Shown: one piece after another, positions 1-8,986 of the stretch
How the letters are laid out: each line of letters begins with the position of its first letter
How positions within the stretch are numbered: the stretch's first letter is position 1
Source of the DNA: G958296245 sp963664035
Lineage (GTDB): Bacteria > Chloroflexota > Dehalococcoidia > Lucifugimonadales > G958296245
Assembly (NCBI GenBank): GCA_963664035.2
Contig: OY760867.2
Coordinates: 248,001 to 312,000 of the forward strand
DNA length: 64,000 bases
Direction: 5' to 3'
Notes under the pieces: model-generated
Told to the model about the DNA's origin: nothing
Databases searched by the model: none
What the model saw: only the letters and a program-made list of their open reading frames with translations
Translations under genes and position numbers: made by a program

Positions 1-2485
1 CCTCGGCCACGGCCATCGCCCTCCAATGCGCGCGCACCGTCTCCAGCATCGGATCGCGCCGCTTCACCAGCAGCGCCGTCGAAACGGCGCACAGCGCGGC
101 CAGGCAGAGCGCGACGCTGCCGGCGGAGAACGGCGCCCACCGCAGGATGGCCAGCAGCCAGACCGCCAGCCCCACCAGCAGCAGCCCCAGCGGCTTGGCG
201 AGCAGATACCCCCTGTCCGCCAACGGCCTGAGTACCGCGAAGGCGATCGGCAGCGTCAGCAGCGCAATGCCCTGGACCAATATGAGCCACGCCACAACCG
301 GCCACCGGTCCGCCAGGACGCCGGGCCGCACGATCTCCGTCCACGTCCCCCCAGCCCTCTGCGCCTCAACCTCGCCCGCTGTCAGCACCGGGCCGCCCCG
401 CCCCTCCATCCCGTCCGCCCCGTTCGCCCTGAGCCCGTCCGTCCCGTCCGCTTCTGTCCCATCCGCCCCGAGCCCCTCCGTTCCGTTCGCCCTGAGCCCC
501 TCCGTCCCGTTCGCCCTGAGCCTGTCGAAGGGCCCCGCCGCCGCGCGCTCTATCCGCTCGCCGATGGCCCCCGCGTCGTAGCGGGCCCTGTTCTCGAACA
601 CGAGCACCGTCGGGCGGTCGTATACCGAAAAGCTCTCGTCCGCGAAGCCCAGGTCTATGGGCAGGCCGCCCGGCGCCGGAAGGCCGGGGTCCGGGAGGCC
701 CGGCCTGCCCAGCGTATCGTGTACGAAGGCTGCCCCGGCCAGCCGGGGGTAGCGCGTCTCCACGTGCGCAAGCTCGTACCCAAGCTCCCCCGAGAAGAGC
801 AGCCTGTAGTATTCGCCGCTCAGATGGTAGCGCTCCGGCAGGCGCGGTATGGTGCCGTACAGCCGGTTGCTGTAGAAGACGACGTAGTCCGCCCCCGCCA
901 ACTCCTCGGAGACCCGTTCGAGCTTCCTGCCGTCGTCTCGCTCGTACATCGGAAGCTCCCGCACGTCGTACCGATCGAGGCCGGGAAGGCTCTCCTCCCA
1001 GTGTTCCCGCAGCACCACCGACCCCGCCGGCGCGTTGACGTTGATCCACTCCGACGCGCGCACCGCGCTGTGGGGCTGCCGGTACGACGACGTGTAGGCC
1101 GCGCCGTAGAACGCCGTCGCGCCCACGAGAACGACGAGCCCCAGCGCCAGCAGCGGACGCGCCAGGGGCCGGCCCGGCGCTGCCCGCTCCCACAGCGCGA
1201 AGCACGCCCTGGAGCCGAACAGCACAAGGAACGGCACTACCGGTATAAGGTAGCGCAGGTACTTCACCTCGAACGCGCCCGTGATCAGCAGGTACGGGAC
1301 CACCCACGCGAGCAGCACCACCCCCGTCCGCGACTGCGGCGAGCGGAGGGGCAGCGTCGCCATCAGCGCCCCGAACGCGACCAGGGACGCCACCGCGATG
1401 GCCCACAGGCTCGACGAGTAGAGCAGGACGGCGGCCGGCAGCACCCACCCCGCCGCGAGGTAGGCCAGCCCCGCGTCGGGCCGCATCCCCCGCAGCGACG
1501 CGTAGAGCAGCCCGCCCCACGCAACGACCCCCAGCGGCCAGCCGAGACCCCACGCCGCAAGCTGCCGCGCCTGGTACCAGTACGCCGGCGTATCGACGTA
1601 CTGGAGCGTGTACACGTAGTCCCGGATCCGGCGCACCATCTCCGACTGCTCCACGACGTTGGACGTGAAGCGCTGCCAGTCCAGGAACGCGTACGGCTCG
1701 GCGACAACGAACGTGGCGAACGACGCCCCAAGTCCCGCCGCCAGGCCGGTCGCCGCCGTCCGCAGCCGGTCCCTGGACACGCCCATCGCCCCCCCGTCGG
1801 CCGCCGCGAACAGGTAGACCGCGTGCGCCGCTATGAACGCTAGGTATATGGGCGCCTGGCTCACCTTGGTCGCCATCCCAAGGCCGACGAACACCCCCGC
1901 GAGCGCCGAGAGCCGCGGGCTGCCCGTCCTCGCAACCCCGACCAGCGCGCACAGCGCCGCCACCGAGAACAGCGCGAGCAGCACGTCGGAGGCGTAGAAG
2001 TGGCTTAGCTGGACGTGGATGACCGCCGTCGCGACCAGCGCCGCGGCCAGCAACCCCTCTCTCCGCCCGTACGTCCGGCTGCCCAGCAGGTACACGAGCG
2101 CGACCGTCGCCGCGTCCGCAAGCCCCGACACGGCCCGCCCGGCGGTCCTCAGGTCGCGCAGGTCGTCCACCGGCAGCGCCGAGTAGAGTAGCTGCACGGT
2201 CTTCAGCAGGTAGAACGGTACGCTGCCGTAGTCGAACCGCCTCGGGTTCCACGGGCTCGCGTCCGCGTCGAAGAAGGTGGCGACGGACGGCGCGCCCATC
2301 TCGCCCACCCTCACCAGGATGGAGCGCTCGTCGGGATGGGGCGTGAACGAGTACCCGCGGTCCCAATCGAGCCCGTACAGCCGCAGCGCCAGCGCCAGCC
2401 CGATGACGCCCGCGAGCCCCACCGCCGCGAGACGCTCCCGTGTCACCAACCCCACCGCCCAAGCCGGTTGTCTGACCTTCATCAT
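1..2485 (-). CDS. GT39-DUF2298 membrane glycosyltransferase, 3' partial
   Basis: Reading the minus strand from ATG-ATG at 2485/2482, one frame stays open to the left edge (I checked several segments without finding a stop), so at least 827 residues are present and the C-terminus is missing. The N-terminus (LRLYGLDWDRGYSF followed by HPDERS) is the acidic first loop typical of GT39 polyprenyl-phosphate sugar transferases; many hydrophobic segments follow, and the soluble part ends with strands such as ADYVVFYSNRLYG and SFSVYDRPTVLVFEN. After a low-complexity linker (about 345-535) a second hydrophobic region begins with RPLADRGYLLAKPLGLLL, the usual opening of DUF2298 (Chlor_Arch_YYY). So this is the GT39 + DUF2298 fusion common in Chloroflexota, an inner-membrane enzyme of unknown acceptor. 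Long arginine-rich open frames on the other strand are shadows. Confidence 0.85.
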   Translation of the reverse strand, partial: MMKVRQPAWAVGLVTRERLAAVGLAGVIGLALALRLYGLDWDRGYSFTPHPDERSILVRVGEMGAPSVATFFDADASPWNPRRFDYGSVPFYLLKTVQLLYSALPVDDLRDLRTAGRAVSGLADAATVALVYLLGSRTYGRREGLLAAALVATAVIHVQLSHFYASDVLLALFSVAALCALVGVARTGSPRLSALAGVFVGLGMATKVSQAPIYLAFIAAHAVYLFAAADGGAMGVSRDRLRTAATGLAAGLGASFATFVVAEPYAFLDWQRFTSNVVEQSEMVRRIRDYVYTLQYVDTPAYWYQARQLAAWGLGWPLGVVAWGGLLYASLRGMRPDAGLAYLAAGWVLPAAVLLYSSSLWAIAVASLVAFGALMATLPLRSPQSRTGVVLLAWVVPYLLITGAFEVKYLRYLIPVVPFLVLFGSRACFALWERAAPGRPLARPLLALGLVVLVGATAFYGAAYTSSYRQPHSAVRASEWINVNAPAGSVVLREHWEESLPGLDRYDVRELPMYERDDGRKLERVSEELAGADYVVFYSNRLYGTIPRLPERYHLSGEYYRLLFSGELGYELAHVETRYPRLAGAAFVHDTLGRPGLPDPGLPAPGGLPIDLGFADESFSVYDRPTVLVFENRARYDAGAIGERIERAAAGPFDRLRANGTEGLRANGTEGLGADGTEADGTDGLRANGADGMEGRGGPVLTAGEVEAQRAGGTWTEIVRPGVLADRWPVVAWLILVQGIALLTLPIAFAVLRPLADRGYLLAKPLGLLLVGLAVWLLAILRWAPFSAGSVALCLAALCAVSTALLVKRRDPMLETVRAHWRAMAVAE
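411..533 (-). repeat. FDRLRANG-type repeat inside the coding region
   Basis: On the minus strand the motif cttcgacaggctcagggcga (core 507-532) and three degraded copies (around 419-440, 445-480 and 481-500) are read in frame as FDRLRANG, GLRANG, GLGADG. This is a dispersed intergenic repeat seen in many bacterial genomes. Here it has expanded within the linker joining the GT39 and DUF2298 parts without breaking the frame. Confidence 0.65.
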
Positions 2486-2525
2486 ACCCGGCTATTCTAG
2501 CCCACGAAGCCCGACCGCCGGCTGG

Positions 2526-2531
2526 TATAAT
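2526..2531 (+). promoter_or_regulatory. extended -10 (TGGTATAAT)
   Basis: TGGTATAAT lies about 50 bp upstream of the aldo/keto reductase ATG, in the gap between divergently oriented genes. It fits an extended -10 hexamer; no convincing -35 is seen, as expected for the extended type. An AGGAGGG ribosome site follows close to the ATG. Confidence 0.5.
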
Positions 2532-2579
2532 GCGCCCCAATGCGTCGCCGCATGAGGCGCGCCGGAGGAGGGATACCCG

Positions 2580-3506
2580 ATGCAGACTCGAACCCTGGGT
2601 AAGGACGGAGCGGAAGTGACGGCCATCTGCCTGGGCACGTGGCCTATTGGAGGCGCGTTCAGCGCCGTGCCGGAGCGGCAGGCCGTCGCCACCGTGCGCG
2701 CCTGCATCGACCACGGCATAACGTTCCTCGACACCGCCGAGGGCTACGGCGTCAGCGAGGCCCGCGTGGGCAAGGCCATCGAGGGGCGCAGGGACAAGGT
2801 CTTCCTGGCCACCAAGGTCTCGGGCGGAAACAACACCCCCGAGCACATCCGCGAGGCCATCGAAAACAGCCTCAAGAGCCTCGGCACGGACTACGTCGAC
2901 CTCTACCAGGTACACGCCCCCTCGTCCGAGACGCCCATCGAGGACACGATGGCGGAGATGCTGCGCCAGAAGGACGCCGGCAAGCTCCGCTATATCGGCG
3001 TCTCCAACTTCGACGAGGACCAGATGAGCGAGGCCCAGCGGCACGGCCCCGTACACAGCTCCCAGCCGCGCTACAGCATGCTATTCAGGGAGTCGGAGGA
3101 GTCGGTCCTGCCCTACTGCCTGGAGAACGGCATCGGCGCGATGGCATACTCCGTCATGGCGAAGGGAATGCTAGGAGGCCGGTACAAGCCGGGCCACCAG
3201 TTCGCCAAGGACGACGAGCGCACCGGCTGGAGCCACTTCCAGGACCAGCGGGTCTTCGACGTCATCCTGAGGCTGTCGGAATGGGCCGGCGACCACGGCA
3301 GGACCCTGCCCCAGCTTGCCATCGCCTGGGTGATCGCCAACCCGGCCGTCGCCACCGCCATCGTCGGTTGCAGGAAGCCCGAACAGGTGCCGGACAACGC
3401 CATGGCGGGCACCTGGGTGCTCAGCGAGGACGACCTCCAGGAGGTCGAGGCCATACAGGGCGACCTGCGGCTGGGCGTCGAAAAGCAGCCCGCCTGGCGC
3501 CTATGA
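2580..3506 (+). CDS. aldo/keto reductase
   Basis: 308-residue TIM-barrel NADPH-dependent oxidoreductase of the AKR superfamily. The catalytic tetrad is visible: Asp51 and Tyr56 (FLDTAEGYG), Lys79 (ATKVS) and His112 (YQVHAP). The C-terminal cofactor region holds AIVGCRKPEQV. The length is normal and an AGGAGGG site precedes the ATG. The stop overlaps the start of the next gene (ATGA), so the two are translationally coupled. It resembles the oxidoreductases used in sugar or small carbonyl metabolism; the substrate cannot be told from sequence. Confidence 0.9.
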   Translation: MQTRTLGKDGAEVTAICLGTWPIGGAFSAVPERQAVATVRACIDHGITFLDTAEGYGVSEARVGKAIEGRRDKVFLATKVSGGNNTPEHIREAIENSLKSLGTDYVDLYQVHAPSSETPIEDTMAEMLRQKDAGKLRYIGVSNFDEDQMSEAQRHGPVHSSQPRYSMLFRESEESVLPYCLENGIGAMAYSVMAKGMLGGRYKPGHQFAKDDERTGWSHFQDQRVFDVILRLSEWAGDHGRTLPQLAIAWVIANPAVATAIVGCRKPEQVPDNAMAGTWVLSEDDLQEVEAIQGDLRLGVEKQPAWRL

Positions 3507-4360
3507 AGGACCGCATAGACGAGATACTCCGCGGCTCCTTCGACCTCCACGTCCAGGCCGGGCCCGACCCCGGGCAGGAGTGGCGCGTCGACGCCCTCGA
3601 CGCCGGACGGTACGCCCACGAGGCCGAGATGGCGGGCTTCGCGCTCAAGTCCCACCACTACCCCACGGCCCCGCTGGCCCACGCCCTCAACCGCGTCTAC
3701 CCCGGCCTGAACGTCGTGGGAGCCGTCGCCCTGAACGCGCACGTCGGGGGGATCAACCCCCATGCCGTCGAGGCCTCCGCCGCGATGGGCGCCGGCGTCG
3801 TATGGATGCCCACCTACGACGCCGACTTCTTCATGAGGAGGCAGGGCCTCGGCCCGGGGATCCGCGTCCTGGACGAGACCGGCCGCCTCAGGCCCGAGGT
3901 CCACGACGTAATAGAGGTCGCCAGGCTAAACGGCATGGTGCTGGCGTCGGGCTGCCTCGCGCCCGACGAGACGATAGCCCTCTTCGCCGCCGCCAACGCC
4001 GCCGGCGTCGAGCGCCTGCTGGCAACGCCCCCCGCCCTCACGGCCAGCCTCGGCGATATGGCCGCCATGACCGCCAGGGGCGCGTTCGTCGAGCTGACGA
4101 TGCTGGCCTGCATGCCCTCGTTCAGGCTCATGACCCTGGACGCCGTCGTCGAGACGGTCAGGGCGCTTGGGCCGCAGCGCTGCGTCGTGACCACCGACTT
4201 CGGCCAGCTCGTCAACCCGCCGCCTGCGGAGGGCATGCGCATGGCCATCGCCGGCCTGCTCGACGCCGGCCTGTCCCCCGCCGAGGTCGAAACGCTGGTC
4301 AAGACCAACCCGCGCCACCTCGTCGGCCTCGACCCAACCGCCCAGACCTCACAGGCCTAG
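3503..4360 (+). CDS. DUF6282-type metal-dependent hydrolase-like protein
   Basis: 285 residues, ATG overlapping the upstream stop by 4 bp. The N-terminus FDLHVQAGPDP followed by ALKSHHYPT matches the DUF6282 amidohydrolase-like TIM barrel; later segments VVWMPTYDADFF, HVGGINPHAV and CVVTTDFGQLVNPPP look like strand-end metal or substrate loops. The family usually has an HxH pair in DLHVHAGPD; here the second His is Gln18, which should weaken that metal site. It is probably a small-molecule hydrolase or isomerase working with the preceding reductase; substrate unknown. Confidence 0.75.
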   Translation: MKDRIDEILRGSFDLHVQAGPDPGQEWRVDALDAGRYAHEAEMAGFALKSHHYPTAPLAHALNRVYPGLNVVGAVALNAHVGGINPHAVEASAAMGAGVVWMPTYDADFFMRRQGLGPGIRVLDETGRLRPEVHDVIEVARLNGMVLASGCLAPDETIALFAAANAAGVERLLATPPALTASLGDMAAMTARGAFVELTMLACMPSFRLMTLDAVVETVRALGPQRCVVTTDFGQLVNPPPAEGMRMAIAGLLDAGLSPAEVETLVKTNPRHLVGLDPTAQTSQA

Positions 4361-5319
4361 CGACGTTGCTGTGTTTCGCGAAGTGAGGTATCGGCTACGA
4401 CATAGTGAGGACGCTTCTTGGCTTCCATGAATGTTCTGCCAATGTATTCACCACAGATTCCTATGCATACAAGCTGTATCCCTCCCAGGAAGTAGATCCC
4501 TGTCATAATCGACGCCCAGCCGGGTACGGACTGTTCGGTTAAGGTGTGGATCAAGATCGCGTATACTCCGTACAAGGAGCTAGCTGCCGATATTAGGAAG
4601 CCGACCATCATCACCAACCTCAGGGGAAGGATGCTAAATCCTAGCAGCCCGTCCAACGCTAGTCGGAGCATCTTTCCAAGGGTATATTTCGTCTCTCCAG
4701 CGTGTCTGTCGTCCGGTGAGTAAGGGAGAGCAAACTGCCTGAAACCGGACCAGGCCAAGTATCCCCTCAAGAAGATATTTCCTTCATCAGATTGCCGCAG
4801 CACCTCGACGACTTTCCTATCCAACAGCCGAAAGTCCGCGGCTCCCGGGACCAGCTCCACATCGGACATCTTGTTCATAACCCAGTAGAAGCCGGAAGAG
4901 GCCAATCTCTTGAGCAGCCGCGGCTTGCCACTATCCTTCCTGACCGTTACCACCACGTCGTAGCCATTGCGCCAATGTTCGATCATGATCGGAATCAGGG
5001 ACGGGGGATGTTGTAAGTCTCCATCCATGCTGACGGCGATGTCGCCGCTACAGTAATCCAGCCCTGCCTTCAAGGCGCTCTGGTGACCAAAGTTCCTAGA
5101 TAAGGCAATATAATGAACGTTGGGATGGTCTCTATTCAGGGCCTGTATCCTCTCGAGCGTATCGTCTGTGCTGCCGTCGTCGATAAAAATTATCTCACTA
5201 TCGCATACAGGGCTGACGTGCTGCTCGATCTGTGCATGCAGCGCGGCGATGTTCTCCGCCTCGTTGTACACTGGTATCAAGATGGAAAGGACAATGCTAT
5301 TGTCGTCTGTCATGCACAT
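4357..5319 (-). CDS. GT2 polyprenyl-phosphate glycosyltransferase (DPM/GtrB type)
   Basis: 320 residues. The GT-A domain covers about residues 8-230: SILIPVYNEAENI, IIFIDDGSTDDT, metal-binding DGDLQHPP, and the acceptor loop GAADFRLLDRKV. Two C-terminal membrane segments (about 235-260 and 270-295) fit the dolichol-/undecaprenyl-phosphate mannose or glucose synthase type. It probably makes a lipid-linked monosaccharide for the GT-C-like protein encoded downstream on the same strand. The gene and its two companions are visibly AT-richer than their neighbours. Its stop overlaps the converging DUF6282 gene by 4 bp. Confidence 0.9.
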   Translation of the reverse strand: MCMTDDNSIVLSILIPVYNEAENIAALHAQIEQHVSPVCDSEIIFIDDGSTDDTLERIQALNRDHPNVHYIALSRNFGHQSALKAGLDYCSGDIAVSMDGDLQHPPSLIPIMIEHWRNGYDVVVTVRKDSGKPRLLKRLASSGFYWVMNKMSDVELVPGAADFRLLDRKVVEVLRQSDEGNIFLRGYLAWSGFRQFALPYSPDDRHAGETKYTLGKMLRLALDGLLGFSILPLRLVMMVGFLISAASSLYGVYAILIHTLTEQSVPGWASIMTGIYFLGGIQLVCIGICGEYIGRTFMEAKKRPHYVVADTSLRETQQRR

Positions 5320-5325
5320 CCTCCT

Positions 5326-5658
5326 TTACGAAGATACGATAAGAACGATTGCGGCCAGCCCTAATGCGATGCCAATCGCATGTCTCGATGTTATGGATTC
5401 TCCCGCCCACGCGCCATACCCAACGACTATGAGGATTACCCCTATGGTCATGACCGGAGCAATCTTGCTGATCGAAAAGTATCTAAGGCTCAGATAGTAA
5501 GCTACGAATGCAAGAAGGTAGGAAAGGCCGCTCGATCCCATGAGCACAATCCACCAAATCCAGTTGCCCTCATACGCCGTGGCGCGTTTTAGGCACACCT
5601 GCGCAAACGATGAGAATAATATGCCGCCGAGTACGTACATCCAACCTAGCTGACTCAA
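5326..5658 (-). CDS. EamA/SMR-like half transporter
   Basis: 110 residues with four predicted membrane helices: GWMYVLGGILFSSFAQVCL, WIWWIVLMGSSGLSYLLAF, KIAPVMTIGVILIVVGYGA and AIGIALGLAAIVLIV. The size and topology match single-domain EamA/ArnE-ArnF or SMR proteins, which flip lipid-linked sugars as dimers. It lies 6 bp upstream of the GT2 gene in the same direction, so a role in translocating the lipid-sugar product is likely by context. No substrate-specific motif is visible. Confidence 0.75.
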   Translation of the reverse strand: MSQLGWMYVLGGILFSSFAQVCLKRATAYEGNWIWWIVLMGSSGLSYLLAFVAYYLSLRYFSISKIAPVMTIGVILIVVGYGAWAGESITSRHAIGIALGLAAIVLIVSS

Positions 5659-5691
5659 TTGCTACCCCTCCGATACCAAGTTTTCCATGAG

Positions 5692-7467
5692 TCACGCTTC
5701 TGCGCACGATACTTTGCGTATCGCCCAATGATATTGCTCAACCTTGGCGACGCCTGCATCTTTTGAGAAATAGGGCGGTATCTTCGCCGCCCAGCGCCAT
5801 GTAAGCATCGGAGGCCTATCCGCGCCTCCATCTTTGGAAAAATGAGGAGATTCCATTTGAAGCAGAGACGCCAGGTGATAGGCGAGGGAAGGCGGCTGCC
5901 GTTGGGACTGACCGATGATGGAGACTATGACGGTACACTCTTTCGGTATCTCCGCCATCGTATCCGCTGTCGGCCTTCTATGCAGAGCGACAGTGTAATA
6001 CGGCTGTAACCTTTCGTCCGGCTGACTCGTTAGGATTCCTCCGTACTCTCTATCGTGGAATCGTGGGGAAAATCGTTGGAAATACATGATGAGGTTATGC
6101 ACATGTTCATTTCGGTTCTCCAGGATGTGGATACGATGGCCTTGATCATGAATACGAACGATCGCGGCTATCAACTTGGATTCCGTATGGCGCAAGTCGT
6201 GCTGAACAATCGTTTGACCTAGGAAGTTATAGTAATTGGCGCACACGAAATATACAATGAATCCGACAAATACTATGACCACCGATCTCCTAGCACCCTT
6301 CGACATGCCCATGCCGGTTTCCAGGAGGTACTTACAGGAAAAGGCCATGAGCGTCGTAAGGATCGGTATCAATACATACCAGTAGCGAAGAACTGGAGCC
6401 CAAGAAGCCCCTAGAATGAGGAACGTACTTGCAGCTTGACCCAAGAGGAATATGATAAAAGCGGACTGAGCATCGAACCGCCTGCCCTCCGCGATACATC
6501 GCCTTGAAGCCCTGGCAAGATTGATGAGCAGCAGGACGCAGAGGGTCACGAAGCCAATCGAGATAACGAAGAAAGAAGTATAGACCTGGAACAGGCCCCT
6601 CAAGATAGTTTTGGAATTGAAAATAAACCTCTCCAGCGTCAATCCTGGTGTACTGTAGCCATAGCCCTCAGCCTGATACACTATGTAGACCTTAATGAGC
6701 ATGTGGACGAATATCAGGGCTAGGAGTATCCCAATGATAACATCCCGCGAGGTCCTCTTCCGGAGGAACAGGACATAGTATAGGTAGAAAGCCAGTATCC
6801 ATGACATGATGGCTATGTTGGCCTCCTTGGACAGAGACAGACCAAGAAAGCCAAAGAAGAACAACCCGCGCGCCAGGATGATTGCCAGCGGGCCCCGTCC
6901 TCTGTCTTCCTCCAGAATGATGAGAGCCATCGCCCAGGTGCATACGCCAAGGAAGAGGACGGTATGAACTTCCTGGGGCGCCAATCGGGAAGCCGGTGAG
7001 TTCGGAAAGAACAGCCAGACGTACAACAGTAGTGCTAGGGGAACAATCTGAGATGCCCGATTGTGTTTATCGCTGGAGAAGCACGTGAAGGCAGCGGAGA
7101 AGGCAATAACTGCGGCAAAGTGCAAGACCCATCTGCCCAGATGATGCAGCCACGGAGTTGGCCCGAAGAGCTTCCAGGCCAACATATTATATATCTCAAA
7201 GAAGGGCCTATACCTGCTGCCAATGTACTCAAATGCCAGAAACCTTTCGTAGAACCAGTGGGAAATCCTCGATGGACTCTCGATGACCTCGACCCACGTC
7301 CAATCATGATAGTCATCGATAAAGGCGAACGGTGTAGCAAGGGAATGGTAGAAAACCGGTATGAACAATAGGGCCGGGATAGCGATGAATATGAGGGCTT
7401 TCAGAGTCGCGTTGCTAGAAGGTCCCCAGCCGTCGAGGTTGAGCTTGTATTTGGAAAGTGGTCTCAT
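5692..7467 (-). CDS. multi-pass membrane protein, probable GT-C glycosyltransferase
   Basis: 591 residues with about eleven hydrophobic helices followed by a soluble C-terminal part of about 140 residues. The first periplasmic loop contains FAFIDDYHDWTWV, an acidic motif like the catalytic loop of GT-C enzymes, and then RYRPFFEIYNMLAWKLFG. Overall similarity to a named family is too weak to assign. With the GT2 and EamA-like genes it forms a three-gene set that could make, flip and transfer a lipid-linked sugar. The set is AT-richer than the surrounding genome, suggesting transfer. Confidence 0.7.
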   Translation of the reverse strand: MRPLSKYKLNLDGWGPSSNATLKALIFIAIPALLFIPVFYHSLATPFAFIDDYHDWTWVEVIESPSRISHWFYERFLAFEYIGSRYRPFFEIYNMLAWKLFGPTPWLHHLGRWVLHFAAVIAFSAAFTCFSSDKHNRASQIVPLALLLYVWLFFPNSPASRLAPQEVHTVLFLGVCTWAMALIILEEDRGRGPLAIILARGLFFFGFLGLSLSKEANIAIMSWILAFYLYYVLFLRKRTSRDVIIGILLALIFVHMLIKVYIVYQAEGYGYSTPGLTLERFIFNSKTILRGLFQVYTSFFVISIGFVTLCVLLLINLARASRRCIAEGRRFDAQSAFIIFLLGQAASTFLILGASWAPVLRYWYVLIPILTTLMAFSCKYLLETGMGMSKGARRSVVIVFVGFIVYFVCANYYNFLGQTIVQHDLRHTESKLIAAIVRIHDQGHRIHILENRNEHVHNLIMYFQRFSPRFHDREYGGILTSQPDERLQPYYTVALHRRPTADTMAEIPKECTVIVSIIGQSQRQPPSLAYHLASLLQMESPHFSKDGGADRPPMLTWRWAAKIPPYFSKDAGVAKVEQYHWAIRKVSCAEA

Positions 7468-7512
7468 CCTACTTGATGCGCGTTATGAGCCTTCTTCAAT
7501 GCGTGAACCAAC

Positions 7513-8718
7513 TCACAAATTATACGGCGCCCACGGCGCCACCCCCGTCCGAAACATCCCGTCCGCCACCGACAGCGCCCCCGCCGTCCGCTCCTCCACC
7601 CGCCCCGCGCGCGCCAGCGTCGTGAACCCAACGCCCCCCAGGTAGGCCGCCGCCAGGTCCGACGCCGACAGCGCCAGGTCCGGCGCTGAGCGCGTCTGGC
7701 GGCAGGAGGCGCCGCCCTCCCCGCCATCCAGCTCGTACACCCCCTCGTTCCACGGGCAGAACTCGTCCCGCACCTCCAACGCCAGCCGGCCCTCCGTAGC
7801 GTACCGCCGCCGCTCCAGCGCCGGACCAACGTCCACGACGCGGAGCCACATCCGGTCCGACACGCTGCGGCGCAGACGCGCCGGGTCCGCCAGCATCCAC
7901 GGCAGAGGGTCGTCCACCGGCCGCCTCGACGCCGTCGCGCCCGTCGTCAGGTCCATGCCGAGGCAGTACCCCCACGTCGCCGCCCAGGCCGCCGGCGTCA
8001 GCCCCATCAGCTCCTGCACGTGCAGCGCGTCGCCCCCGATCGCGTACTTGGCGTAGCCCAGGGGACGCCCCTCCTCCTCGTACACCACCCTGAACACCGC
8101 CTCCCCCGCCGGCCCGCCGCCGCCGTCGGCCAGGAACGTCTCGTACGACTCGGGCCGATACCTCACCATGCCCGGCCGCTGCGATGTGACCCCCAGGTAG
8201 ACCTCCAGCACCGGCGCCTTAGCCTCCTCGCCTTCCACGAACCGTATCCGCCCCTCCGGCTCGATCCCGGTGGACAGGGCTGAGTGCTCCTTGTCGATCG
8301 ACCACTCCTCGTGCATCGACACGATCCCGTACCCGAAGCGCCCGTAGATGATGCTCTCGGACGCCGTCAGCGCCGCCAGCGGCTCGCCCCGCTCGTGGAT
8401 GTCCGATAGCTGCCGCGCCATCATCCGCGTCAGCACCCCGCGCCGCCTGTGCGTCGGCATGACGCCCACCATGTCCACCAGCGCCGTCGGAAGGGCGCCC
8501 CCCGGCGCCGTCACCTCCACCGAGAGCGCGTGCGTCGTCCCCACTATCGCCGCGCCCTCGAACGCCGCCAAAGCCCGGTCCACCTCCACTGCGGGCCGCG
8601 CCCGCGCCGCGTCCTCCGCCGTCGCCCGCCGCCCGAAGGCCACGTCGTGGTCGATGAACCACCCCTCGTACTCGCTCTCCCCTATCCCGCGTATCTCGAT
8701 CTCAGGCGCAGCGCCCAC
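7513..8718 (-). CDS. Eis-like GNAT N-acetyltransferase with SCP2-like C-terminus
   Basis: 401 residues, the normal length for the Eis family (two GNAT folds plus an SCP2-like domain). The acetyl-CoA loop is visible as VGVMPTHRRRGVLTRMM (about residues 88-105), followed by ALTASESIIYGRFGYGI, a hallmark of Eis. The C-terminal region (GRLALEVRDEFCPWNEGVYEL) fits the SCP2 domain. These cytoplasmic enzymes acetylate amines, including aminoglycosides in some species; the physiological substrate here is unknown. The protein ends APYNL instead of the C-terminal Phe that serves as general base in mycobacterial Eis. Confidence 0.88.
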   Translation of the reverse strand: MGAAPEIEIRGIGESEYEGWFIDHDVAFGRRATAEDAARARPAVEVDRALAAFEGAAIVGTTHALSVEVTAPGGALPTALVDMVGVMPTHRRRGVLTRMMARQLSDIHERGEPLAALTASESIIYGRFGYGIVSMHEEWSIDKEHSALSTGIEPEGRIRFVEGEEAKAPVLEVYLGVTSQRPGMVRYRPESYETFLADGGGGPAGEAVFRVVYEEEGRPLGYAKYAIGGDALHVQELMGLTPAAWAATWGYCLGMDLTTGATASRRPVDDPLPWMLADPARLRRSVSDRMWLRVVDVGPALERRRYATEGRLALEVRDEFCPWNEGVYELDGGEGGASCRQTRSAPDLALSASDLAAAYLGGVGFTTLARAGRVEERTAGALSVADGMFRTGVAPWAPYNL

Positions 8719-8986
8719 TATCCATCCCCCTTACTCGGACACCTGCCCCCATTCTGCTCCCTACTGGGAGAGACGCAGGTCGAAATGCTCTGGCCGGTGT
8801 CGTAGTCAACACGCCTAGTGGTCCAAACATCTTGGGACTGATGGCATCTGACATCCATCCGGTATGAAAATAACCGTGCCACACACCACCCGCCGTTCCC
8901 GGACATCAGCGCAACCCCCACCCTATCGTTCCTCTCTACGGCCTCTATATCCCCTTCCATCATCCCAATCACGCCCATCACACGAA

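Noticed and set aside
26..3056. Long arginine- or glycine-rich open frames on both strands over the GT39 gene
   Set aside because: High GC suppresses stops; the frame from 2485 gives membrane helices and family motifs, while these frames have unnatural composition.
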